Under the pieces are notes generated by a model that had not been told where the DNA came from, did no database searches, and saw only the letters and a list, made by a program, of their open reading frames with translations. Positions 12,319-22,301 of a DNA stretch of 64,000 bases are shown here, in pieces; within the stretch, counting starts at the first letter, position 1, and the number at the start of each line of letters is the position of its first letter. The position numbers and the translations under genes were made by a program. The stretch comes from Euryodendron excelsum. Taxonomy: Eukaryota; Streptophyta; Magnoliopsida; Ericales; Pentaphylacaceae. The stretch spans positions 3,316,001 to 3,380,000 of the forward strand of contig CM065393.1 in the NCBI GenBank assembly GCA_033060915.1, written 5' to 3'.

Positions 12319-13579
12319 TGATAAGTCACATAATTTATATATTTTCACCCTTTAATTATATTATTTAGTTGTTATTTATTTACTTATATTATTATTTTTA
12401 TTGCAGATGTGGATACAAAAAAAAAAAAAAAAAGAAAGAATCCTAGACAAAATAGAAAACACGTACTTAAAGGAGTCAAAATTTTCAACAATTTTATTCA
12501 AGCAATGAGACTTGAAGGAAAATCTTTCAACTATTAAAGAAAACCATTTAAAGAAGAAAAAAAGGATATATATTCATATATATATATATATAATGTATAT
12601 GTGTGCATGGGGTCGTGTGGGCAACAAGAAAAAAAAAAGGAAAAGAATAAACAAAAAGAAAACCTACCTAGCCACAGCAAGGAGCTAGCAGCCGCACATC
12701 ACTTAGTCACAAGAGAATAGAAGAGAAAAAAAAGCCAAAGAAAAAAAGAATAAAAGAAGAGGGAAGAAGAAGAACAAGAAGACAGAGACTTGGAACATAA
12801 AGTTTTTGAAGCCTTATTATTTTACGTGTTCAGGTTTTATGTTCTATTTTTCTTACTTTCAATGAATGTTAAAACTATGAGTGGCTAAGTTTTTATACTA
12901 GGGTTGAGGATGTAACTCCATGCTTTGTAATGACTTGACATGTGATATATATTTATTTCCCGAACACGTACTTTGATTGTTTAATATTCTTGCCTAGATT
13001 TAATTAAAGTCAATAATTTTGAATATGAATTTTGTTCATGATTTGAGATTGTTGGATTAATTAATAGCCCTGTTATTTATTGGTATTATTTCAAGTATTA
13101 GATTTTTTTATGTGATTTATATTCGAATAGATACATATGAATTTTTGATCTTGAATATTAAGGTTAGGAAGAGTATACGTTAGTTTATTTATTAAAGTGA
13201 TTTTAATGTTATATTTTTCATAATAACAAGTTTGATTATGACGTTATTGTGAAGTGAATTAGGGAAATAATTTAAATTACGTGAAAAGTTATTATAATAC
13301 GTGTGTGTGGATTCTAAAACCTTAGTCATTTTAATTTGATATCTTTCATCTCTTTATTATTATTGTCTAGATTAATTGTTTACTTGTTAATTATATTTAG
13401 TTATTTTTGTTCATTGCTAGATTAATTAAACAAACTCAAGATTTCTTAACTAGGTTTGGGTGAACTAAATTTATTCTAATTTATTTTCTAAAATTTTACA
13501 AGTCCCTGTGGGATCGACCTCGCACTCACATTCTTATATTTCAATCTGATTCGTGCGCTTGCGAGTAATAAAATTATCA
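12319..13579 (+). repeat. 5' LTR of the Athila-lineage element (LTR1)
   Basis: The 1261-bp LTR is bounded by TGATAA at the left and TTATCA at the right, so it has perfect inverted 6-bp ends. A near-identical copy lies at 18860-20129 in the same orientation, and a third, inverted copy at 21050-22301. It contains a poly-A tract, a TA microsatellite near 12570-12592 and an A/G-rich tract. It is followed after 11 nt by a tRNA-Asp primer site. Confidence 0.9.
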
Positions 13580-13590
13580 CATTAAGTTTT

Positions 13591-13608
13591 TGGCGCTGTT
13601 GCTGGGGA
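13591..13608 (+). other. Primer-binding site for tRNA-Asp
   Basis: TGGCGCTGTTGCTGGGGA complements the 18 nucleotides at the 3' end of plant tRNA-Asp(GUC) with CCA, with two C-to-T differences. A tRNA-Asp primer is characteristic of the Athila lineage. The 11-nt spacer CATTAAGTTTT separates it from LTR1. Confidence 0.85.
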
Positions 13609-14079
13609 CTTAATTAGAAAACAAGTTAAATTCAGATTTACCAAACCCTTCTACTAGTTTAATTAGTTCCTTTAAAAAAAAAATTTTAAAAATAAAAAAT
13701 TCGGGTAGAAAATATTTCTGATTTTTAGACTCTGATTGTGAGCTGTTTTTCAGCTAGTAAACATCAAAATTTGAAAATTCTTATTTCTGGAAAAATTGTA
13801 GAGAATGCAGTTATCTTTCTAACACAGCTTGAATTAGCTCAATCGGATTTCAAAGGAAGAAGATACAGTCAAAATACTGACTGCTGCGCAGAAAATTTAA
13901 AAATCAAATTTGGGATTTTTCCTCAAATCTTGATAATTCATCTTTCCCTTCATCTATTTTGTTTATTTACATCTTATAGATATTCTAGTTAGGTCGGTTC
14001 TAGGCCGTTTTAGTTCAAATCCTTCTCTTGAATTGCGAATAAGACTTTTCTTGTCTACTCTACCTTCTCCAATTGGTGT

Positions 14080-15720
14080 ATGTTTGGTTGTCGATCAAAA
14101 AATTTAGAGTTAGCACCATTTGATCCAGAGATTGAAAATACATTTAGGAAAATATTAAGAAATAAGATAAAAGCAAATAAAAATATATCAAATATGGGGA
14201 ATAACTTCGAAAATGTTAATGAATCCAAATCTCTTAGAGACTTATTTGCTCCCATAACCATGGATCCTCCTTCTTATATAGTGTTTGCTTACAGCTAATG
14301 CAACGTATTTTGAGTTAAACCCTCACATCATACAACTTCTTCCAATATTTCATGGGTTAGAGAAAGAGGATCCTTACATGCATATAAAAGATTTTCTTGT
14401 AATCTGAGCTACATTTAGGTTCTAAAATTTTTTGAATGAGTTTGTGAAATTGCGTCTTTTTCCTTTCTCTTTAAAGGATAAAGCAAAGGCATAGTTAAAT
14501 TCTTTACCATCTGGCTCAGTCATTTCATAGGAGTCTCTAGTGAAGAAATTTCTTTCTAAATTTTTTCCAATGGCTAAAACTAATGCCTTAAGGAGAGAGA
14601 TACATGATTTCTCTCAACAAGAAGATGAAAAATTTTATGACAGTTGGGAAAGATTTAAAGATTTAATGTTGAAATGTCCTCATCATGATTTTGAAACATG
14701 GAGACTCGTGCAATACTTTTATAATAGTTTAACACAATCACACCATAACATGATTGAATCCATGAATGGTGGGGCCTTCCTAAACCTTAGAGACGATGAA
14801 GCCTATGAATTTCTTGAGAAATTATCTGAAAGTTCCCAAGAGTGGGATTTCACATCTAATAGGGATAAGTTAGCTATTTCATCTCAAAAAGGAGGATTAT
14901 ATGAGGTAAAAGTGACTTCTGAAATTAAAATGAAGTTAGATAGTCTCACAAAAAAAGATAGAAGCTTTAGCTAGGAATAAGACTATGGAGTCAACCAATA
15001 AAGTTCAAAATAATATATGTTCGTCATGTGCAAGTCCTATGCATACTACAGAGTTGTGTCCATCCATGATAGGATATTCCGAATGCTATTCTGAGCAAGC
15101 AGATGCACTAAATAATTATGGAAAACAATTTTGAAATTCTTTTACAGAAATATATAATCCAAATTGGTGAAACCATCCAAATTTTTCATGGAGAAATAAT
15201 CAAAATAATTCTAATTTATGTGGGCAACCCTTGCAATCTCAAAATCAATTACCACCTGGTTTTTGCCCTCCTACTCAATCATATCTGGTTCAATAGTATT
15301 CTAATAATTCACTTCCATCAAATCTTCAGTTCCCTGCACCACAACAACAGAAATTATCTTTAGAAGATTCTCTCAAGGCATTTATGTAAGTAACATGCCA
15401 ATCTATAGTTGAAATAAATAATTCTACTCACATGAATACTCAAGCCATTGCAAAACTAGAAAATTAAATGGGTCAGTTATCTAGTCAAATGGCAGAACGA
15501 GAAAAAGGAAAGTTCCCTAGTCAACCTATAGCTAATCCAAAAGGGCAATTTGTCATGCATGACCAATCTAGTTGTTCAAACGAGCAAGATCAAGTTCAAT
15601 CTATTATCGCTCTTATGTCAGAAAAATAAATTGACAATCAAGTAAAAACATCTGAAGAAGAACATCTAGAAAAAACTGAGAAAAATAAAAATAAGAGGAA
15701 ACAAGTAAAAGATCAAGAGT
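14080..15720 (+). pseudogene. Athila-lineage gag (capsid) pseudogene
   Basis: The start near 14080 carries FDPEIENTFRK, a typical Athila gag beginning. After a frameshift near 14298, a capsid block reads ELNPHIIQLLPIFHGLEKED, and after further stops LRLFPFSLKDKAKA. An open stretch at 14540-14974 carries KFLSKFFPM, TNALRREI and SWERFKDLMLKCPHH. Past 14980 a CxxCxxPMHxxxxC sequence resembles the degenerate zinc knuckle of this lineage, followed by a Gln/Asn/Pro-rich tail. Several stops and at least two frameshifts prevent translation. In an intact element it would form the virus-like particle. LTR1 and the tRNA-Asp site lie just upstream. Confidence 0.85.
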
Positions 15721-17078
15721 CTCTTTTCCCACAACCAGTGGAGATTGACCCATCTATTAAAAAATTTGTCCCTAAAGCTCTATTTCCTCAACGATTAGTA
15801 GCCCCTAAGAAATGTGCGCAATATGAGGATATTTTAGAAGTGTTTAAGCAAGTAAAAATTAATATTTCATTTTTAGATGCTATCCAACAAGTGCTATCGT
15901 ATGCTAAATTTTTTAAAGATCTTGTTACTATAAAAAGAAAGATAAACATTCTAAAAAAAGCATTTCTAGCTAAACAAGTTAGTTCCATTATTCAATGTAA
16001 AGTTTCGGTAAAATACAAAGACCCAGGTTGTCCTACAATTTCTTGTACAATAGGGAATCATCATATTGAGCAGGCTTTACTAGATTTAGGAGCTAGTGTG
16101 AATTTATTGCCATATTCAATCTATTTGCAATAAGATCTTGGAGAATTAAAGCTCACACCAGCAACGCTACAACTAGCTGATAGGTCTGTCAAAATTCCTA
16201 GAGGTGTCATTGAAGATGTCTTGATTCAGGTTGATAAGTTTTATTTTTCAGTTGACTTTATAGTCCTAGATACTCAACCTGTTCAAAACTCTATGGGGCA
16301 AATTTTAGTTATTTTAGGGCATCCTTTCTTGACTACCTCTAATGCTCTAATTAATTGTAAAAATGGTGTAATGAATATTTCATTTGGAAATATGATTGTT
16401 GAGCTTAATATTTTTTATATTAGTAAACAACCACTAGATGAAGAAGAGAGAGGAATAATATGTATGATTGATAATCTTGTGTATGGGACATTTATTCAAA
16501 ATAGTTATAAAGATTCTTTAGAGGCTTGCTTAGCTCATTTTGGAGATAATTTTGATATTGATGAATCTATTGATTAAGTTAATGTTTTATTAGATTCAAC
16601 TCCCGTACTAGATCTAAATAAATGGCAACCTAAAGTACTATCCCTTTCACTTACTTCCGCACCACCAAACTCATCTGTGGACGTATCACTCATATTAGAA
16701 TCGCAATGCTTACTGGACACTTTGAACTATAATTTTTTTGATCCTTCAGAGACACTACCAGTCATTACTATGTCTAATTTATATGAGTTTTCAGAGACAC
16801 TGCCAGTCACTACTACGTCTAATTTATATGAGTCTCGTGAAGAAGAATTATTGAATATGCTTAAAAAGCAGAAAAAAACTATAGATTGTTCTCTTAATGA
16901 GATTAAAAGAAGTAGTTCTTCCAATGTCATGCACATAATTCACCTAGAGGATAATCAAAAAATTTCAAGAGAACCACAAAAATGTTTAAATTCTATTATG
17001 CAAGTATACTCCACCACTATATGGGCTTTCAACATGAATAAGTATATGTTTCTCCTTATTTTTCTAAATTATACGTAG
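15721..17078 (+). pseudogene. Athila-lineage protease and first part of RT, truncated
   Basis: One frame stays open over this region except for two TAA stops (16131-16133 and 16575-16577). The retropepsin active site appears as LLDLGASVNLLPYS (near 16080-16120) and its flap partner as ILGHPFL (near 16310), where ILGRPFL is usual. The linker to reverse transcriptase follows (ETLPV and the HIIHLEDN block near 16940). The frame stops resembling RT after about 17010, before the first catalytic motif. No RT palm, RNase H or integrase exists between here and LTR2, so the element is a deletion derivative. A 45-bp in-frame duplication lies at 16746-16835. Confidence 0.85.
16746..16835 (+). repeat. 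45-bp in-frame tandem duplication in the protease-RT linker
   Basis: Units 16746-16790 and 16791-16835 differ at a handful of bases and duplicate the residues SETLPV(I/T)T and SNLYE. The reading frame is kept. Confidence 0.85.
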
Positions 17079-18859
17079 ATTTCACCTGATAAGAATATTT
17101 TGAACAACACTTGTAATTTTTCTTATTGTTTTAATCATGATCTAATTATGTTAGTTTATGTTTCATATTTATTTTATTGAAAAAATCCTCACTTATTTCG
17201 TCTTTTACTCTATGATGGAATAGAAGTTTAAGGTGTAGTAAATTTGTCTACGCTGTGGATTCTGCTTCCCAGGTGTTATCTCTTCCCTCTTTTATTGTCT
17301 ATGATTACTATTTTGCATACATTGAGGACAATGTCTAATTTAAGTTGGGGGGTCGAATTAGTAGGTAAAAAAAAAAAAAAATTTCTAACATTAAAGTGAA
17401 TAATGTTATTTCATTCGATGCCACTGAGTCATGAGTTTAGTTATGACATTTATTACTTTGACTTGAGTACTGAACTAAAGGTTATTATATTAGCTCTTAT
17501 TAAAGTATCTCATTGTATTTGTACTGGTACACCTACAAAATGCCCAATAAATGTGATTTGCAACAGATAAGTGAACTTGGTTTATATTTCTTGAAGAAAA
17601 AAAATGTGGACACTGAATGCCCAAGTGAGTATTGAGCTAGTCTTTATTTGGAGGGATATTATACATTTACTCTTAATTTTGTTCAAAACGCATAATTTTG
17701 TTGTTAGTCCCTTTAATTCATTCATTTTGGTTGAATGCTGAGAAATATTACACTGTTATCATGTTATGACTTCTTTGAATTTATGCAAGTTAAAAGAGTA
17801 TGCCAACTTTTGAGAGATGATCTTAGGCCATCTTTGTCTTTTTGAACCTTCATTTATTTATGCATCCTTACTTTTTAAAAGCCAAGTTGAGCTGTATTTA
17901 ACCTTTCTTTGTTAAACCTCATTACCTATATGTTTGGGAATATGTTGGGATATATTATGTTGAAGGGCCATTCTATTCTCAAAAAAAAAAAGAAAAAAAG
18001 AAAACCAATAGTAGAAAAAAAAAAAAACAAAAGAATGAGTAGAATGCAAAAGTGCCTTATGTTCTTTTGTTGGAATCCCAATCATTCGTATATACATTGC
18101 TTGATCCTTATCTTTTTCTTTATAACCCTTACATTACAACCTAAATAAAGTCCTACTTGATCTTAGATGTTGGTATGTTCTTGCGACGCGTGTATTCATT
18201 GAAATGATTATATGATATTTATTATTTATATCTCAGTATTTGGCATTCCGTTCATGGGACTAAAATATTCTTTTTCTAATAGCGTTTTTCAAAAGGACGT
18301 ATGCGAGATATTTTTTTTAACTTATATTAATTCTACTCGTATACATGAGAGTGTATTTACATGCACCTAATTTGGAGTGATTTATTTGTTGAGTGCAATA
18401 TCTTGTGAGATTTGAGTCAAATCATATTTTTGATAGAATTTGGGTCAAGTGAATTTTGAAAATTGTAGTCATCTCTAAATGGGCAGGAAGTTTTTTTGCA
18501 AACAAGCTTTTGAGGTGTTTTTAATAGTTGCCAGTGTTTTGAACTTTGATTCCTACTCTTGTTGATGTAATAAATTTTATGACTTGACTTAAACTCTTGG
18601 CATTTGAATGAGAGAATTATTATTGATTTTGATTAAAGAAATTCACGAATTTTGTGGGTATATTCATTGCAAGTCCTCACGAGACTTCACTCGTCCACTA
18701 GGGGGAACCTAAGGATTTAAAAGGCTTATTGTATATGCTAAATGCAATCGAGATTTCCAGCAAAAGTGGAGTAGTTAGGTAAATAGTTTAGTTGTCTTTT
18801 AGTTTTTTTTTTTTTTTTTTGGTTTGCTTGAGGACAAGCAAAATGTAAGTTAGGGGGTG
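17079..18859 (+). other. Non-coding 3' region of the Athila element with polypurine tracts
   Basis: About 1.8 kb lies without a recognisable protein where polymerase and env-like sequence would be expected. A G-rich tract (AAGTTGGGGGG) occurs at 17341-17351 and a second (AAGTTAGGGGGTG) at 18847-18859 directly abuts LTR2. The second is the functional-position polypurine tract. A-rich runs at 17979-18030 and a T-run at 18800-18821 are simple sequence. Confidence 0.6.
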
Positions 18860-20129
18860 TGATAAGTCACATAATTTATATATTTTCACCCTTTAATTAT
18901 ATTATTTAGTTGTTATTTATTTACTTATATTATTATTTTTATTACCGATTTGGATACAAGAAAAAAAGGAAGAATCCCAGACAAAATAGGAAACACGTGT
19001 TTAAAGGAGTCAAATCTTTTAATAATTTTATTCAAGTAATGAGACTTGAAGGAAAATCTTTCAACTATTAAAGAAAACCATTTAAAGTAGAGCAAAAGGA
19101 TATATATTCACACACATATATATATATATATATATTATGTATATATGTGCATGGGGTAGCGTGGGCAACAAGAAAAAAAAAAAAAGGAAAAGAATAAACA
19201 AAAGGAAAACCTACCTAGCCGTAGCAAGGAGGAGCTAGCAGCCGCACATCACCTAGTTGCAAGAGAATAGAAGAGAAAAGAAAGCCAAAGAGAAAAAGAA
19301 AGAAAGAAGAAGGAAGAAAAAAAAGAAGAAGACAGAGACTTGGAACACAAAGTTTTTGAAACCTTATTATTTTATGTGTTCAAGTTTTATGTTTTATTTT
19401 TCTTATTTTCAATGAATGTTAAACCTATGAGTAGCTAAGTTTTTATACTAGGGTTGATGATGAAACTTCATGCTTTGTAATGACTTGACATATGATTTAT
19501 ATTTATTTCCCGACCACGTGCTTTGATTGCTTAATACTCTTGCCTAGATTTAATTAAAGTCAATAATTTTGGATTTGAATTTTGTTCATGAGTTGAGATT
19601 GTTGGATTAATTAGTAGCCCTGTTATTTATTAGTATAATTTCAAGTATTGAATTTCTTATGTGATTTATTTTCGAATGGATACATATGAATTTTTTATCT
19701 TGAACATTAAAGTTAGGAAGAGTATACATTAGTTTATTTATTAAAGTGATTTTAATGTTATATTTTTCATAATAACAAGTTTGATTACGACGTTATTATG
19801 AAGTGAATTAGGAAAATAATTTAAATTACGTGAAAAGTTATTATAATGCATGTGTGTGGATTCTAAAACCTTAGTCATTTTAATTTGATATCTTTCATCT
19901 CTTTATTATTATTGTCTAGATTAATTGTTTACTTGTTTAATTATATTTAGTTATATTTTTTCATTGCTAGATTAATTAAACAAATTTAAGATTTCTTAAC
20001 TAGATTAGGGTGAACTAGATTTATTCTAATTTATTTTCTAAAATTTTACAAATCCCTGTGGGATCAAACTCGCACTCACATTCCTATACTTCAATCTGAT
20101 TCGTGCGCTTGCAAGTAATAAAATTATCA
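18860..20129 (+). repeat. 3' LTR of the Athila-lineage element (LTR2)
   Basis: The 1270-bp direct copy of LTR1 again runs from TGATAA to TTATCA. Unlike a normal 3' LTR, it is followed not by host DNA but by TATCAAGTTTT, the same 11-nt spacer type found between LTR and primer site. It therefore also behaves like a 5' LTR. The flanking 5-mers of LTR1 (CAAAT) and LTR2 (TATCA) do not form a target duplication. Confidence 0.9.
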
Positions 20130-20135
20130 TATCAA

Positions 20136-20154
20136 GTTTTTGTAGTATAGTGGT
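20136..20154 (+). pseudogene. 5' part of a tRNA-Asp copy
   Basis: TGTAGTATAGTGGT (20141-20154) equals positions about 6 to 19 of plant tRNA-Asp(GUC), the acceptor-D arm junction and D loop. The five bases before it (GTTTT) serve both as LTR spacer and as a diverged acceptor 5' strand. The rest of the tRNA resumes at 20980. Identification uses the remembered plant tRNA-Asp sequence. Confidence 0.75.
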
Positions 20155-20382
20155 GATGGAATCCATGTCAACATAACTCCAAGGGATCAAGTCCAAGTCC
20201 CAATTGGGCCGGTGACAAGAGCACGGGCCAAGAAGTTTAAAGAGGTACTCAATGGATTGATTCAAGAGGCATGGGCTCAAGCAAATCAAGCATATTTGTG
20301 GATGACCATTGAGCATGATCCAAGTGAGCAGCACGGAATCATCAATATGATTCATGTTCTAGAAAAATCTGGCCAAGAATAA
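20155..20382 (+). pseudogene. C-terminal tail of a Ty3/gypsy polyprotein (fragment)
   Basis: An open frame of 75 codons ends at TAA (20380-20382). It has no start codon of its own and opens directly at the tRNA junction. It carries PIGPVTRARAKKFKEVLNGL, a motif seen near the C-terminus of plant Ty3/gypsy polyproteins, downstream of integrase. It continues with a polar tail ending in EKSGQE. The frame is intact, but without its upstream part it cannot be functional. It differs in lineage from the surrounding Athila element. Confidence 0.6.
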
Positions 20383-20405
20383 AGACATTCATTTTTGGAT
20401 TTATA

Positions 20406-20976
20406 TGTAAGGCTTGCTTGCTAATTAATTTCCATTTTATTTGCTTAAATGAGTGTATATGGCTGGATACATCCATTCTCCAAATTTACTTTTCTAGTTT
20501 AGGCATGTGATCGGCCACTTAAAATGGTTGAGTATCTTTTCATTTAGGTAAGTATCTTTTAGGCAACTAAGAGATATTTTACACCAGATTTTTAGCCCTA
20601 ATTAGGATACCATTTAGGGAGTTTCCTTGTAATGGCTAGCCCTTTAAATAGGCGTATATGCAATGAATAAAATTCAGATCATTATTTAGCAAATTGTGAG
20701 AGTATTCTCTACGGTTCTTTGAATAACTATTTGAACTTATCGGATTTCCCGTAGTGTTCACCAACGACTTATCAAACGGAGCTCCACCACCGTTTGTGGC
20801 GTCTTCCTAATAGCAAGGTTCTTGTTTCGCATCAAGTAACGGGTTGAGGTCATATATACCGAGGTTCTTGTTTGTCGTAAACAATGGGTCGAGATTTTCA
20901 TCCAGAACTTGATCATAGAACTTTCTTGGGTTTCTCATTGTATCGGGTCTCATTCTTTTTGGTGGGATTCGTATCA
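20406..20976 (+). repeat. Putative LTR of the foreign gypsy fragment
   Basis: This 571-bp segment starts TGTAAGG and ends GTATCA, just after a polyprotein tail. TTTAAATAGG near 20643 is a plausible TATA element. It is followed by TTTGGTA, the beginning expected of a tRNA-iMet primer site (TGGTATCAGAGC), which is cut after five bases by the tRNA-Asp sequence. No second copy is in the window, so the boundaries are inferred. Confidence 0.45.
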
Positions 20977-20979
20977 TTT

Positions 20980-21038
20980 GGTAAGTATTCCTGTCTGTCA
21001 CTCGGGTGACCCGGGTTTGATCTCCGGCAACAACGCCA
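20980..21038 (+). pseudogene. 3' part of a tRNA-Asp(GUC) copy including CCA
   Basis: The 59 bases run from the D loop through an anticodon stem-loop CTGTCAC (anticodon GTC), the variable region, the T arm CCGGGTTTGATCTCCGG and the acceptor 3' strand, ending in GCCA. Against remembered plant tRNA-Asp it differs at about seven positions, mostly C-to-T or G-to-A. Encoded plant nuclear tRNA genes lack CCA, so its presence points to a copy of mature tRNA or of a primer site. Read on the - strand, the last 18 nt are the primer site of LTR3. Confidence 0.8.
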
Positions 21039-21049
21039 AAAACTTGATA

Positions 21050-22301
21050 TGATAATATTATTACTCGCAAGAGCACAAATCGGATTGAAGTATAAGAATG
21101 TAAGTGTAAGGTCAATCCCATAGAGACTTGTAAAATTTTAGAAAATAAATTAGAATAAATCTAGTTCACCCTAACCTAGTTAAGAAATCTGGAGTTTGTT
21201 TAATTAATCTAGCAATGAACAAAAATAACTAAATATAATTAAACAAGTAAACAATTAATGTAGATAATAATAATAAAGAGATGAGAGATATCAAATTAAA
21301 ATGACTAAGGTTTTAGAATCCACACACAAGCATTATAATAACTTTTCACGTAATTTAAATTATTTCCCTAATTCACTTCACGATAACGTCGTAATCAAAT
21401 TTTTTATTATGGAAAATATAACATTAAAATCACTTTAATAAATAAACCAATGTATATTGTTCCTAACTTTAATGTTCAAGATTAAAAATTCATATGCATC
21501 AATTCGAAAATAAATCACAAAAGAAATCCAATACTTGAAATTATACCAATAAATAATAGGACTAATAATTAATCTAACAATCTCAAATCATGAACAAAAT
21601 TCATATCCAAAATTATTAACTTTAATTAAATCTAGGCAAGAGTATTAAACAATTAAAGCACGTGTTCGGAAAATAAATATAAATCACATATCAAGTCATT
21701 ACAAAGCATGGAGTTTTATCCTCAACCCTAGTATAAAAACTTAGCCACTCATAATTTTAACATCCATTGAAAGTAAGAAAAATAGAACATAAAACCTGGA
21801 CACGTAAAATAATAAGACTTCAAAAACTTTGTATTCCAAATCTCTATCTTCTTCTTCTTCCTTCTTCTTTCTTTCTTTTTCTCTGACTTTTTTTTTCTTT
21901 TCTATTCTCTTGCGGCTAGGTGATGTGCGACTGCTACCTCCTCCTTGCTGCGGCTAGGTAGGTTTTCTTTTTGTTTATTCTTTTCCTTTTTTTTTTCCTT
22001 GTTGCCCACACTACCCCATGCACATATAATATATATTTATATATATTTAAATATATATATCTTTTTGCTCTTCTTTAAATGGTTTTCTTTAATAGTTGAA
22101 AGATTTTCCTTCAAGTCTCATTGCTTGAATAAAATTATTGAAAGATTTGATTGTTTTAAGCACGTGTTTCCTATTTTATTTGGGATTCTTTCTTTTTTTT
22201 CTTGTATTCAAATTTGCAATAAAAACAATAATATGAGTAAATAAATAACAACTAAATAATATAATTAAAAGGTAAAAATATATAAATTATGTGACTTATC
22301 A
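21050..22301 (-). repeat. Inverted Athila LTR (LTR3)
   Basis: The 1252-bp segment is the reverse complement of LTR1/LTR2, bounded by TGATAA (21050) and TTATCA (22301). Its inner side carries the spacer TATCAAGTTTT (- strand), then TGGCGTTGTTGCCGGAGA as primer site. Beyond 22301 there is no polypurine tract or internal sequence, so on the - strand it is a 5' LTR facing LTR2 head-on. Confidence 0.9.

Noticed and set aside
20136..21038. Functional tRNA-Asp gene with a long intron
   Set aside because: Nuclear tRNA introns are short and lie next to the anticodon. This 824-bp interruption is in the D loop, contains retroelement coding sequence, and the copy includes CCA.
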